Of a stretch of DNA of 64,000 nucleotides, positions 38,886 to 49,122 are shown one piece after another. Origin of the DNA: Candidatus Acetatifactor stercoripullorum (lineage in GTDB: Bacteria; Bacillota; Clostridia; Lachnospirales; Lachnospiraceae). The stretch lies in assembly GCA_019114005.1 (NCBI GenBank), contig DXGH01000073.1:62001-126000 (forward strand), in the 5' to 3' direction. The notes under the pieces were generated by a model. It made no database searches and had not been told where the DNA came from. It saw only the letters and a program-made list of their open reading frames with translations. The stretch's first letter is position 1. Every line of letters begins with the position of its first letter. The translations under genes were made by a program, and so were the position numbers.

Positions 38886-40367
38886 ATGGATGGAATGCTG
38901 TCTCAGGATGAGATAAGTGCGCTGCTAAATGGAATGGATTTATCCGCCGATGGCGCAGGTGATTTGGACAGTACAGAAAACCTGCCGAAAGGGGATGCGG
39001 CAGGAGACATAAGCAATGAAAGTACAGCCGGCAGCACAGCTTCCGGAGAGGGAGAGCTGCTGACAGATGTGGAAAAGGATGCAATTGGGGAGGTTGCCAA
39101 TATCAGTATGGGTTCCTCTGCCACCACCCTTTATTCTCTTGTGAATAAAAAGGTGAATATCACTACCCCGGTGGTTACCCTGGCTACATGGAATACGCTG
39201 CTGGGAGATTATGAAAAGCCATGTGTATTTATCCAGATTAAATATACCAAGGGGCTTGACGGCATGAATATTCTCGTGCTGAAGGAGCACGACGTGAAGG
39301 TGATTGCCGACCTGATGATGGGCGGTGACGGAACCAATACGGACGGTGAACTGGGTGAGCTGCATTTGAGCGCCATCTCTGAGGCTATGAATCAGATGAT
39401 GGGTTCTGCTGCCACATCTCTTTCCACGATGCTGCAGACGGTGATTGATATCAGCCCGCCAGAGAGCACTCTGGTGGATTTATCCGAATTCCAAAACGGT
39501 GGGGATGTTTCGCCGTTTCTGGGCGGCACCTTCGTTAAAATTGCTTTTCGCATGCAGATTGATGATCTGGTGGATAGTACCATTATACAGTTATACCCCA
39601 TTGAATTTGCCCGTAAGGTGGTGGAAACCTTCTTTAACACCCAATCAGTAGGCGCTTCGGAAAGCGTTTCCGCTCCGGAACAGGAGATGAATTCACAGCA
39701 GATGCCTTCGTCAGGAGATTCTCAGGGCCAGACGGGATATGGTAATGGGATGGAAAGCGGAATGAATTCCAATGGAATAAATTCCCATGGAATGAATTCC
39801 ATGGCAATGAACCAGATGGACATGAATCCAATGAATATGAACCCCATGGGAACAAACCAGATGAATATGGGGCAGATGGGCATGGGCCAGATGGCAATGA
39901 ACGGGAACCCAATGGGAATGAACCAGATGGGCATGAATCAACTGAATATGAACCCCATGGGAACAAACCAGATGAATATGGGGCAGATGGGCATGAACAT
40001 GAATGCAGGCGGATTCAATCAACCCATGGGGATGAGTCAGATGGGGGCGGTTCCCCAGATGAATCAGCAGAATGTTAATGTTCAGCCGGCCCAGTTTCAG
40101 AATTTTTCCAGCAATGTAAATAGTGTTCCAGGCCAGGAAAATATCGGCCTGATCATGGATGTCCCTCTTGAGGTTACAGTTGAATTGGGACGTACCACTA
40201 AGTCGATTTCCGAGATACTTGATTTCGCGCCTGGCACGATCATTGAGCTTGACCGTATTGCAGGCGAACCTATAGACGTTTTGGTGAACGGCAAATTTGT
40301 TGCAAAGGGAGAAGTTGTTGTAATCGAAGAAAGCTTTGGTGTGAGAGTAACCGAAATTATCAAATAG
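38886..40367 (+). CDS. fliY: Flagellar motor switch phosphatase FliY (FliN with CheC-like domain, Met-rich linker)
   Basis: '[14 protein letters not shown]'; two CheC-type sites DAIGEVAN and SAISEAMN; FliN C-term '[66 protein letters not shown]'. Confidence 0.96.
   Translation: MDGMLSQDEISALLNGMDLSADGAGDLDSTENLPKGDAAGDISNESTAGSTASGEGELLTDVEKDAIGEVANISMGSSATTLYSLVNKKVNITTPVVTLATWNTLLGDYEKPCVFIQIKYTKGLDGMNILVLKEHDVKVIADLMMGGDGTNTDGELGELHLSAISEAMNQMMGSAATSLSTMLQTVIDISPPESTLVDLSEFQNGGDVSPFLGGTFVKIAFRMQIDDLVDSTIIQLYPIEFARKVVETFFNTQSVGASESVSAPEQEMNSQQMPSSGDSQGQTGYGNGMESGMNSNGINSHGMNSMAMNQMDMNPMNMNPMGTNQMNMGQMGMGQMAMNGNPMGMNQMGMNQLNMNPMGTNQMNMGQMGMNMNAGGFNQPMGMSQMGAVPQMNQQNVNVQPAQFQNFSSNVNSVPGQENIGLIMDVPLEVTVELGRTTKSISEILDFAPGTIIELDRIAGEPIDVLVNGKFVAKGEVVVIEESFGVRVTEIIK
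39750..40061 (+). repeat. Met/Asn/Gln/Gly-rich tandem repeat tract within fliY
   Basis: 31 Met in 104 codons; 53-bp exact direct repeat at 39832-39884 and 39943-39995 (111-bp period). Confidence 0.92.
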
Positions 40368-40379
40368 GAGGATAGTTAA

Positions 40380-40742
40380 ATGGCAAAGAATATTTTGATT
40401 TGTGATGACGCGGCATTCATGAGGATGATGATTAAGGACATTTTGACGAAAAACGGCTACAATGTCGCAGGAGAAGCGGAAAACGGGATTAAGGCTGTGG
40501 AGAAGTATAAGGAGGTTTCTCCCGACCTTGTGCTTATGGATATCACTATGCCTGAGATGGATGGTATTCAGGCGCTGAAGGAGATCAAAAAGCAGGATGC
40601 CGGCGCAAAGGTCATTATGTGTTCCGCCATGGGACAGCAGGCGATGGTGATTGAGTCCATTCAGGCTGGTGCAAAGGATTTTATTGTAAAACCTTTTCAG
40701 GCAGAGCGTGTGATTGAAGCCGTTAAAAAGGTAGTGGGCTGA
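40380..40742 (+). CDS. cheY: Chemotaxis response regulator CheY
   Basis: 'NILICDDAAFMRMMIKDILTKNGYNVAGEAENGIKAVEKYKEVSPDLVLMDITMPEMDG'; single REC domain. Confidence 0.95.
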   Translation: MAKNILICDDAAFMRMMIKDILTKNGYNVAGEAENGIKAVEKYKEVSPDLVLMDITMPEMDGIQALKEIKKQDAGAKVIMCSAMGQQAMVIESIQAGAKDFIVKPFQAERVIEAVKKVVG

Positions 40743-40747
40743 CGGCA

Positions 40748-41095
40748 GTGCTGCTGACAGGGAATGTAAACAGCTACGCGCAGTTTCTTGCTGTGCTGGT
40801 AGTTTTTGTTTTGGTGCTCGGCATAACGGCGCTGACTACCAAGTGGATTGCGAATTACCAAAAGCAGCAGAATGTGACCTGCAACATTGAAATTCTGGAG
40901 ACAACCCGTATCAGCAATAACAAGTATATCCAGCTTGTGCGGATTGGTGAGACATATCTTGCCATCGCGGTCTGCAAGGATACGGTAACGCTGCTTGGGG
41001 AAGTGCCTAAGGAGCAGCTTAAGGAGAGCGGCCCAAAGGAAACAGGGAAGCCCTTCAAGGCCTTGCTGGAAAAGGCAATGAAACCAAAGGAATAA
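40748..41095 (+). CDS. fliO: FliO/FliZ family flagellar biosynthesis protein
   Basis: One TM, then 'LETTRISNNKYIQLVRIGETYLAIAVCKDTVTLLGEVPKEQL'; between cheY and fliP. Confidence 0.82.
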   Translation: MLLTGNVNSYAQFLAVLVVFVLVLGITALTTKWIANYQKQQNVTCNIEILETTRISNNKYIQLVRIGETYLAIAVCKDTVTLLGEVPKEQLKESGPKETGKPFKALLEKAMKPKE

Positions 41096-41099
41096 CTGC

Positions 41100-41966
41100 A
41101 TGAAGAAGCAAATGTTGACTGGAAAAAAAATATGGATGCTCGTATGCCTGCTGATTACGGTAGGCATATTGTGTATTCACGAACCCATTACAGCCCATGC
41201 GGCACAGCAGCACCTGACGGGAGAAACAGAAAATTCAACTGTTATCAATCCTCCCGGCACGGCCCAGACGCCCGAAGAATTGAATTCACTGAACACAGGG
41301 AATACCATAAGCATCACCTACAATGATGGGAACGGACAGCTGAATGGAGCTTTAAGAATTTTAATTATTCTGACGCTGATTGCTTTGGCTCCCACCCTCA
41401 TCATTATGATGACCTCCTTTACCAGGATTATCATCGTGATGCACTTTACCCGGTCGGCGTTAAATACCCAGACGGCGCCGCCCAACCAGATTTTGATCGG
41501 TTTGTCCCTGATTCTTACCTTTTTCATTATGGAGCCTACCATAACAACTGTTTACGAGGAGGCTGTGGTTCCTTTTGAGGAGGGTCAGATAGATCAGGAA
41601 GAAGCCTTTGAACGGGGGATGGAGCCTCTGAGGGAATTTATGTACCGCCAGACCCAGGTAAAGGATGTGGAGTTGTTTATGGACATTGCAGGGCAGGAGT
41701 GGGACAGTGCATCTTTGGAGGATATACCAAATTCCGTGCTGGTTCCAAGCTTTATGGTCAGTGAGCTGAGAACGGCCTTTTGGATTGGTTTTATGATTTA
41801 TATTCCTTTTATTGTGATAGATATGGTGGTGGCCTCCACGCTCATGAGTATGGGTATGATGATGCTGCCGCCCACCACCATTTCCATGCCTTTTAAGATA
41901 CTTTTGTTTGTTTTGGCGGATGGCTGGTCTCTTGTAATAGGCAATCTGGTAAAGACCTTTTACTGA
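41100..41966 (+). CDS. fliP: Flagellar export apparatus protein FliP
   Basis: 'TLIIMMTSFTRIIIVMHFTRSALNTQTAPPNQILIGLSLILTFFIMEP'. Confidence 0.97.
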   Translation: MKKQMLTGKKIWMLVCLLITVGILCIHEPITAHAAQQHLTGETENSTVINPPGTAQTPEELNSLNTGNTISITYNDGNGQLNGALRILIILTLIALAPTLIIMMTSFTRIIIVMHFTRSALNTQTAPPNQILIGLSLILTFFIMEPTITTVYEEAVVPFEEGQIDQEEAFERGMEPLREFMYRQTQVKDVELFMDIAGQEWDSASLEDIPNSVLVPSFMVSELRTAFWIGFMIYIPFIVIDMVVASTLMSMGMMMLPPTTISMPFKILLFVLADGWSLVIGNLVKTFY

Positions 41967-41991
41967 TGGCTGTCGTGGAAAGGATTTTTAG

Positions 41992-42264
41992 ATGACCGTT
42001 GATGCAGTTACAGAAATGGCGAACAATGCCTTATATTTGATTATCCTGGTATCGCTGCCGGTTTTGCTGGTTTCCCTGATTGTTGGTCTGATAATCAGTA
42101 TTTTTCAGACGGTAACTTCCATACAGGAACAGACCCTGACCTTTGTCCCCAAAATCATCTGTGTGTTTTTGGCGCTGATGCTGTTTGGACACTGGATGAT
42201 GAGCACCATGGTGGAATTTACTACTCAGCTGTGGTCGAGCTTCAGTCTTTATGTACATAAATAG
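41992..42264 (+). CDS. fliQ: Flagellar export apparatus protein FliQ
   Basis: 90 aa; 'VGLIISIFQTVTSIQEQTLTFVPKIICVFLALMLFGHWMMSTMVEFT'. Confidence 0.96.
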   Translation: MTVDAVTEMANNALYLIILVSLPVLLVSLIVGLIISIFQTVTSIQEQTLTFVPKIICVFLALMLFGHWMMSTMVEFTTQLWSSFSLYVHK

Positions 42265-42279
42265 ACGGGAGCAGGGGAT

Positions 42280-43062
42280 ATGATCAATTATTCTTTTTCC
42301 ATTTATGATCTGGAATATTTTCTGCTGATTTTTACCAGGGTATCCTGTTTTGTGTTTATTGCTCCTTTTTTCAGCATGAGCAACACGCCTGCGAGAGTCA
42401 GAATCGGTCTCAGCTTTTTTTCATCCATGCTGCTTTATGGGGTATTAACCCCTGCAGAGGCAGTGGTATATGACTCTGTGCTGGAATATACGGTAATCAT
42501 AATGAAGGAGGCTGTCGTCGGGCTTTTGATTGGCTTTGGCGCAAATATCTGTACTTCTGTTGTGAACTTTGCGGGTTCCATTGTAGATATGGAGACGGGA
42601 CTTTCCATGGCCACGCTGATGGATCCCGCCACCAGGGAAAACACCAGCATAACGGGTGTTTTTTATCAGTATGTTTTTATGATGCTCCTGATTGCTACGG
42701 GAATGTACCGGTATCTGTTTGGTGCGCTGGCGGACACCTTTACGCTGATCCCGGTGAACGGAGCAGTATTTCGTTCGGACTCTCTTGTGCAGTCCATGAC
42801 GAATTTTTTGAGCGACTATATCGTGATCGGCTTTCGCATTGTGCTGCCGGTATTTTGTGTGGTGCTTTTGCTGAATGCAATATTGGGTGTTTTGGCAAAG
42901 GTGTCTCCCCAGATGAATATGTTTTCTGTGGGAATTCAGCTGAAAATACTGGTGGGGCTTGCGGTGATGTTTTTTACGGCTGCAATGCTGCCTGGCGCCG
43001 CTGATTTTATTTTTCAGGAGATGAAAAAGATGATTGTATCCTTTGTGAACGGCATGATGTAG
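42280..43062 (+). CDS. fliR: Flagellar export apparatus protein FliR
   Basis: Multi-TM; 'FTRVSCFVFIAPFFSMSNTPARVRIGLSFFSSMLL'; after fliQ. Confidence 0.94.
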   Translation: MINYSFSIYDLEYFLLIFTRVSCFVFIAPFFSMSNTPARVRIGLSFFSSMLLYGVLTPAEAVVYDSVLEYTVIIMKEAVVGLLIGFGANICTSVVNFAGSIVDMETGLSMATLMDPATRENTSITGVFYQYVFMMLLIATGMYRYLFGALADTFTLIPVNGAVFRSDSLVQSMTNFLSDYIVIGFRIVLPVFCVVLLLNAILGVLAKVSPQMNMFSVGIQLKILVGLAVMFFTAAMLPGAADFIFQEMKKMIVSFVNGMM

Positions 43063-43073
43063 AGGTGTGATAA

Positions 43074-44186
43074 GTGATATTGGAATATAACCTTCAATTC
43101 TTTGCAAAAGAGGGACAGGGCGGAGAAAAAACGGAGCCTGCCACCGAGAAAAAGCTCACTGATGCCCGCAAGGAAGGGCAGGTGGCCAGAAGCCGTGAGG
43201 TTGGAAATGGCCTGGGGCTTTTGGCGCTTTTTCTGGTTTTAAAACTATGGGTGGGAAACATGGGCACCCAATTTCTCTCAGTTTTTTCTGATATTTACAA
43301 TCGAATTCCGGAGACGGCAACATTCTGGAATGGCTATATGCCGGAGACAGACACGGGAATCGTGTTCCGGGAGATGATGCTGCAATCGGTAATCATCATG
43401 CTGCCCATTCTGCTGATCGGTGTCGCGGTGGCTTTTTTCAGCGATGTCATACAAGTGGGCTGGCATCCCACGGGGAAGCCCATACAGCCTAAATTGAACA
43501 GAATGAGTCCTCTGTCGGGCTTTCAGCGGATTTTTTCCGTGAATTCCGTGATGGAGCTGCTAAAATCCCTTTTGCGGATTGGTCTTATTGTTTATATCTG
43601 CTACAGCTATCTTCAGGATAAATGGCCGCTTTTGTTTTCCCTGTATGACATGACGCTTATGCAGGCGCTGCAGCTTGCAGCAGAGACGGTGACGGATCTG
43701 GGAATCCGTATTTCTATCGTGTATTTGGTTTTGGCGGCTGCAGATTTTGCTTATCAAAAGATAAAATTTGCGATGGATATGCGGATGACAAAGCAGGAAA
43801 TCAAGGAAGAGTACAAGCAGCAGGAAGGAGACCCTCAGGTCAAGGGTAAAATCCGCCAGAAAATGCGGGAGGTTTCCCAGAGACGTATGATGCAGAATCT
43901 GCCTCAGGCAGATGTGGTCATTACCAACCCTACCCATTATGCTGTGGCTATCAAATATGACCCCCAGGTTGCAGATGCGCCGGTGGTAATCGCCAAAGGA
44001 GAGGATTATCTGGCAGCCCGCATCAAGGAAGTAGCAAAGGAAAATAAGATAGAAATTGTTGAGAATAAACCCCTTGCCCGTATGCTTTATGCAAATGTGG
44101 ATGTGGGGGCGGTGGTGCCGCCGGAGCTGTATCAGGCGGTTGCAGAGGTGCTGGCCTTCGTTTATCATCTGCAGGGCAAAATTTAA
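43074..44186 (+). CDS. flhB: Flagellar export switch protein FlhB
   Basis: 'GGEKTEPATEKKLTDARKEGQVARSREV'; autocleavage motif 'DVVITNPTHYAVAIKYD'. Confidence 0.97.
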   Translation: MILEYNLQFFAKEGQGGEKTEPATEKKLTDARKEGQVARSREVGNGLGLLALFLVLKLWVGNMGTQFLSVFSDIYNRIPETATFWNGYMPETDTGIVFREMMLQSVIIMLPILLIGVAVAFFSDVIQVGWHPTGKPIQPKLNRMSPLSGFQRIFSVNSVMELLKSLLRIGLIVYICYSYLQDKWPLLFSLYDMTLMQALQLAAETVTDLGIRISIVYLVLAAADFAYQKIKFAMDMRMTKQEIKEEYKQQEGDPQVKGKIRQKMREVSQRRMMQNLPQADVVITNPTHYAVAIKYDPQVADAPVVIAKGEDYLAARIKEVAKENKIEIVENKPLARMLYANVDVGAVVPPELYQAVAEVLAFVYHLQGKI

Positions 44187-44204
44187 AGGAAAGGAAGTGT
44201 ATAC

Positions 44205-46244
44205 ATGAAACTGAACAAAGCAGATATGGGCGTTGCTCTCTATATAATAGCTGCCTTTTTAATGTTTATCGTTTCCATTCCTACGTGGCTTTTGGACATT
44301 CTTCTTGCACTGAATATTGCCATTGCGCTTACGATATTGTTTGTAGCCATGTTCAGCAAGGAAGTGCTGGATATGTCTTATTTCCCTACGATGCTTTTGT
44401 TTACCACCATTTTCAGAATCGCGCTGAATGTGTCCTCTACTAAATTGATTTTGGGACAGGGTGATGCGGGAAACGTGGTGCAGACCTTCGGTGAGTATGT
44501 GGGCGGCGGTAATCTGATCATCGGCGTTATTGTGTTTATCATTCTGATCATGATACAGTTTCTTGTAATCAACAAGGGTTCAGAGCGTGTGTCAGAGGTA
44601 ACCGCCAGGTTTACCCTGGACGCTATGCCTGGTAAGCAGATGGCCATTGATGCGGATTTGAACACCGGGGCTATCACGGATGCTGAGGCAAAGCGCAGGC
44701 GTGAGAAAATTCAGGAAGAAGCAAGCTTCTTTGGTTCCATGGACGGTGCTGTAAAGTATGTAAAGGGAGACGCCATTGCCGGTCTTATTATTACGGTGAT
44801 CAATATTGTGGGCGGTATCATCATGGGCGTCACAAGAGAGGGGCTGGACATAACGGCCGCTCTGGATAAATATGCTATTTTGACCATAGGCGACGGTTTG
44901 GTGAGCCAGATTCCTTCCCTGTTAATTTCCCTCTCCACAGGTATCCTTGTGACTAAGGGAAGCAAGGAAGCGGATTTTGGAAGCACTCTGATAAAACAGC
45001 TTTTCAGTATTCCGAAGGTTCTTTATCTGGTGGGGGGAATGCTGATCGTATTAGGCTTTACCACCAATTTGAACACTATTTTGTTTGTGGGTCTGGGGCT
45101 GGTGTTTATCATTGCAGGGAGAAGCATTGCAGGTACCATCGAGACCGCCAGAATCGAGCAGGAGGTAGACACTGAGGAGGCGGCTGCAGAGGAGATTCGT
45201 CAGCCGGAGAATGTGAACAGCCTGCTGCAGGTGGATCCCATTGAATTGGAATTCGGCTACGGGATTATTCCACTGGCGGACGTAAACCAGGGGGGCGACC
45301 TTTTGGATCGTGTGGTTATGATCAGAAGGCAGATTGCGCTGGAGCTGGGGACGGTTGTGCCCATTATTCGACTCAGGGACAATATTCAGTTAAATCCCAA
45401 CCAATATATTATTAAGATCAAGGGGATACAGGTCAGTGAGGGCGAAATCCTTTTTGACCACTACATGGCCATGAATCCCGGCTACGTGGAGGAGGAAATC
45501 ACGGGAATTCCCACCTTTGAGCCCTCCTTCCATCTGCCTGCCATCTGGATTACGGAGGGGCAGAGAGAGCGCGCGGAAAGTCTGGGATATACGGTTGTGG
45601 ACCCTCCTTCCATTATAGCCACCCATCTGACGGAGATTATCAGACAGCACATTGCGGAGCTTTTGACCAGACAGGATGTGCAGAATCTGCTAAACAACCT
45701 GAAGGAAAGCAATCCTTCCCTGGTGGAGGAGCTTGTGCCGAAAACGCTGGGTCTTGGGGAAATTCAGAAGGTGCTTCAGAACCTGCTGCGGGAGGGCATT
45801 TCCATCAGGGATCTGCTTACGATTCTGGAAACGCTGGCGGATTATGCGCCTACCACCAGAGACACAGATGTTTTGACAGAGTATGTACGCCAGAGCTTAA
45901 AGCGGGCCATATCCACCAAGTATTTTCCGGCCAACGAGACCACAAGCGTGGCAACCTTAGACCCCAAGGTGGAGCAGGAAATTATGGGAAGCGTGAAACA
46001 GACGGAAACGGGAGCGTTTTTGAATCTGGATCCCAGCCGCTCCAAGGCTATCATAGATTCGGTGGGGAAAGAAATCCGCAAGCTGGAAAATCTGGGCAAG
46101 ACGCCCATTATCATTACATCTCCCATTGTGCGTATGTATTTTAAGAGACTGACGGAGGATTATTTTAAAGATTTAGTGGTGGTTTCTTACAATGAGGTGG
46201 AGTCTAATGTAGAATTACAGTCGGTAGGGATGGTGACAGCGTAA
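44205..46244 (+). CDS. flhA: Flagellar export protein FlhA
   Basis: 'ALNIAIALTILFVAMFSKEVLDMSYFPTMLLFTTIFRIALNVSSTKLIL', 'TARFTLDAMPGKQMAIDADLNTGAI'. Confidence 0.98.
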   Translation: MKLNKADMGVALYIIAAFLMFIVSIPTWLLDILLALNIAIALTILFVAMFSKEVLDMSYFPTMLLFTTIFRIALNVSSTKLILGQGDAGNVVQTFGEYVGGGNLIIGVIVFIILIMIQFLVINKGSERVSEVTARFTLDAMPGKQMAIDADLNTGAITDAEAKRRREKIQEEASFFGSMDGAVKYVKGDAIAGLIITVINIVGGIIMGVTREGLDITAALDKYAILTIGDGLVSQIPSLLISLSTGILVTKGSKEADFGSTLIKQLFSIPKVLYLVGGMLIVLGFTTNLNTILFVGLGLVFIIAGRSIAGTIETARIEQEVDTEEAAAEEIRQPENVNSLLQVDPIELEFGYGIIPLADVNQGGDLLDRVVMIRRQIALELGTVVPIIRLRDNIQLNPNQYIIKIKGIQVSEGEILFDHYMAMNPGYVEEEITGIPTFEPSFHLPAIWITEGQRERAESLGYTVVDPPSIIATHLTEIIRQHIAELLTRQDVQNLLNNLKESNPSLVEELVPKTLGLGEIQKVLQNLLREGISIRDLLTILETLADYAPTTRDTDVLTEYVRQSLKRAISTKYFPANETTSVATLDPKVEQEIMGSVKQTETGAFLNLDPSRSKAIIDSVGKEIRKLENLGKTPIIITSPIVRMYFKRLTEDYFKDLVVVSYNEVESNVELQSVGMVTA

Positions 46245-47488
46245 TGATTATTAAAAAATACGTAGGGAAAACCGAAGAAGAAGCGGCGGAGGCTGCCAAG
46301 AAGGAGCTTGGCGGAAGCGCCGTTATCATGAATGTGAGGGATGTAAAGCCCAGCGGATGGCGGAGACTGTTCCAATCAAAGCAGGTGGAGGTGACGGCGG
46401 CTTTGGAGGAGGAGCAGGATGCCTATACGCCCGTACGCAGAGAGGCAGCGAAAGCCCAGGCTGGTCAGCCCAAGGCGACGCTTCTTTCGGAAAAAGTCTC
46501 TGATATGGATAACGGGCTTGAGGGAAGCTCAAAGGACATTGAAAAGAAGCTGGAAAGCCTCCAGAACCTTCTGGTGACTCAGCTTAAGAAATCTGAGACA
46601 GAGAAAAATCAAGCCAGAGAGGAAGAGGAGGAACAGATACCGAAGCACGAAGGCAGCGACAAACAGGGAGACAGGGAAGAAAATAAGGAACAGGAGAAAT
46701 TTATCCGTCTTTTGTACAATACCATGCTGGACAATGAGGTGGATGAAAGATACGCCAATCAGATTCTGGAGGACATAGACAAAACCAGAAAGCCCAACAC
46801 TCCCATTGATTATATTCTTACAAACGTATATCAGAAAATGATTTTAAAATTCGGAAGGGCGGAGGGAATCAAGCCCGCTGCAAAAGGACCGAAGGTAGTG
46901 CTGTTTCTTGGGCCTACCGGCGTGGGCAAGACTACGACTATCGCAAAAATAGCAAGCAGCTATTCTGTAGGAGAGAAGAAAAACATTGCCCTTTTGACCG
47001 CCGATACTTACCGGATAGCCGCTGCGGAGCAGCTTAGGACCTATGCCAATATACTGGAGGTTCCCTTTCAGGTAATCTATACCAAAGAAGAGCTGCAGAA
47101 AGCGATTTCAGATTTTGAAAGCTTTGATTACATTTTTGTGGACACGGCGGGGCATTCCCACCAGAATGAGGAGCAGCTGGAAAAAACCAGCGGTCTGCTT
47201 AAGGCCGTGGAGGAGATGGCGGAGTATCAGGCGTTTCTTGTGCTCAGCGCCACCACCAAATACAGTGATCTGCTGCGTATTGCAGAAAGCTATAAGACGA
47301 TAACAAAATATCAGCTGATTTTTACCAAGCTGGATGAGACGGCTGCGTTTGGAAATCTGATGAATTTGAAGCTGTATACGGATGCTCCCATCGCTTTTGT
47401 AACCTGTGGTCAGAATGTACCGGATGACATTGAGCAGTTTAATCCGCAAAAGACTGTAAAATCCCTGCTGGGAGGGAAACGCGGATAA
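46244..47488 (+). CDS. flhF: Flagellar SRP-like GTPase FlhF
   Basis: 'MIIKKYVGKTEEEAAEAAKKELGGSAVIMNVRDVK'; G domain 'KVVLFLGPTGVGKTTTIAKIASSY', 'DTAGHSHQN'. Confidence 0.95.
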   Translation: MIIKKYVGKTEEEAAEAAKKELGGSAVIMNVRDVKPSGWRRLFQSKQVEVTAALEEEQDAYTPVRREAAKAQAGQPKATLLSEKVSDMDNGLEGSSKDIEKKLESLQNLLVTQLKKSETEKNQAREEEEEQIPKHEGSDKQGDREENKEQEKFIRLLYNTMLDNEVDERYANQILEDIDKTRKPNTPIDYILTNVYQKMILKFGRAEGIKPAAKGPKVVLFLGPTGVGKTTTIAKIASSYSVGEKKNIALLTADTYRIAAAEQLRTYANILEVPFQVIYTKEELQKAISDFESFDYIFVDTAGHSHQNEEQLEKTSGLLKAVEEMAEYQAFLVLSATTKYSDLLRIAESYKTITKYQLIFTKLDETAAFGNLMNLKLYTDAPIAFVTCGQNVPDDIEQFNPQKTVKSLLGGKRG

Positions 47489-47494
47489 AGGAGT

Positions 47495-48370
47495 GTGGAT
47501 ATGGATCAGGCAGAACAGTTGAGAATCATGAAAGCAGGCAGACAGACAAGACCCCTGGCGCGTGTCATTACCGTTACCAGCGGAAAGGGCGGGGTAGGAA
47601 AATCCAACACCTCCATCAATCTTGCCATTCAGTTTCGCAGGCAGGGAAAACGGGTCGTTATATTGGATGCAGACTTCGGGCTGGCGAATATTGAGATTAT
47701 GTTCGGGGCGGTTCCAAAACATAATCTATACGATTTGATTTATCAGGGAAAAAGCATTCAGGAAATTATCACCTGGGGGCCCATGAATGTGGGTTTTATT
47801 TCCGGCGGCTCCGGAATTTCCGGGATGGCAAACCTAAACAGGGAGCAGCTAAGCTATATTATTCAAAATCTTGCCCAGTTGGATGCCATTGCGGACATTA
47901 TCATAGTGGACACGGGAGCCGGCATTGCAGATGCGGTGCTGGAATTTTTGGTGGCCAGCGGGGAAATTCTTCTGGTAACCACGCCGGAGCCAACCTCCAT
48001 TACAGATTCCTATTCTCTTTTAAAGGCGCTGTACCGTCATCCTAAATTCAACGAGGAGGAGACCAAGGTAAAGCTCATTGCAAACAGAGTGCAGAAGGAG
48101 GAGGAAGGGGAAATTCTGTTTCATAAGCTGAATACGGTGGTGGCCAGATACCTGAAGGTGCCTATGATCTTTTTGGGAAGTGTGCCGCAGGACGCTTTCT
48201 TGTCACAGGCAGTGATGCAGCAGGTTCCGGTTTCTCTTCAGAGTCCGGACGCAAAGTCCAGCCTTGCCTACGAAAGGATTGCCGGACGGCTTTTGGGCGC
48301 AGAGGAAACAAAGCGCCAGCCCAAAAGAGGGATTGCCGCATTTTTTTCTCATATAATTAGCAGAAGGTAG
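47495..48370 (+). CDS. flhG: MinD/ParA-like ATPase FlhG (YlxH)
   Basis: 'ARVITVTSGKGGVGKSNTSINLAIQFRRQGKRVVILDADFGLANIEIMFG'; follows flhF. Confidence 0.95.
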   Translation: MDMDQAEQLRIMKAGRQTRPLARVITVTSGKGGVGKSNTSINLAIQFRRQGKRVVILDADFGLANIEIMFGAVPKHNLYDLIYQGKSIQEIITWGPMNVGFISGGSGISGMANLNREQLSYIIQNLAQLDAIADIIIVDTGAGIADAVLEFLVASGEILLVTTPEPTSITDSYSLLKALYRHPKFNEEETKVKLIANRVQKEEEGEILFHKLNTVVARYLKVPMIFLGSVPQDAFLSQAVMQQVPVSLQSPDAKSSLAYERIAGRLLGAEETKRQPKRGIAAFFSHIISRR

Positions 48371-48382
48371 AAGGAGTGGCAT

Positions 48383-49105
48383 ATGCTTTCAAGGATGATT
48401 TCTGTGGGAGATAAAATTGATTTGCAGGCCCTTGAGGGGCCGGGGGAGAGCGGTGAGGAGCCGGCCATATACCACAGCATGGTGTATGACATCCTGTCCG
48501 AGGACACGTTAGAGCTTACGATGCCCCTTGAAAAGTCAAAACTGGTACTGCTGCCCGTTGGCAGTGAATACCGCATGATTTCTTATGGAGAGACGGGACT
48601 TTATCAATGCCTGGTGCGGGTGATTGGCCGGCGCAAAAGCGATAATGTATTTATTCTCGGGGTAAGGTTAAGCAGCGGTCTGAGCAAATACCAGAGAAGG
48701 GCGTACTACCGCTACAACTGTACGCTGGATATGCAGGTTCGGAGCCTTTCCAGGGAAGAAATACGGGTGCTGGAAAAGAAGCTGCCCTTTGTGCCCCAGC
48801 CGGGGCTTCCCATGGAGAAGGGCGTTATTGCGGATATCAGTGGAGGAGGACTGCGCTTTGTGTCACAGCAGCGCTACGAAGCGGAGGAATTTATTTACTG
48901 CGCTTACATTCTGGTGAGGGACGGAAAAAAGAAGGAAATAGAGGCTGCAGGCAGAGTGCTGAGTGTGAGAGAGCTTGAGGAAAAAAGGGGAACCTTTGAG
49001 CACAGAGTGGCATACTGCAATTTGAGCAGGGTGATGAGAGAAGAGATTATTAAGTACATATTCGAGGAAGAACGAAAAATCAGGAAGAAAGAAAATTTGA
49101 TGTGA
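48383..49105 (+). CDS. YcgR-type PilZ-domain flagellar brake protein
   Basis: N-terminal YcgR-like domain; PilZ motifs RRAYYR (RxxxR) and DISGGG (DxSxxG). Confidence 0.88.
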   Translation: MLSRMISVGDKIDLQALEGPGESGEEPAIYHSMVYDILSEDTLELTMPLEKSKLVLLPVGSEYRMISYGETGLYQCLVRVIGRRKSDNVFILGVRLSSGLSKYQRRAYYRYNCTLDMQVRSLSREEIRVLEKKLPFVPQPGLPMEKGVIADISGGGLRFVSQQRYEAEEFIYCAYILVRDGKKKEIEAAGRVLSVRELEEKRGTFEHRVAYCNLSRVMREEIIKYIFEEERKIRKKENLM

Positions 49106-49122
49106 GAGGAGGCACTTTCGTT

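Noticed and set aside
39832-39995. Repeats in fliY considered as a CRISPR-like array
   Set aside because: Only two exact copies, in frame within a coding gene; no spacer/repeat regularity and no cas genes.
39634-40022. Antisense repetitive ORFs (e.g. [24 protein letters not shown]) opposite the fliY repeat
   Set aside because: They mirror the Met-rich repeat on the + strand; the + frame continues into conserved FliN sequence.
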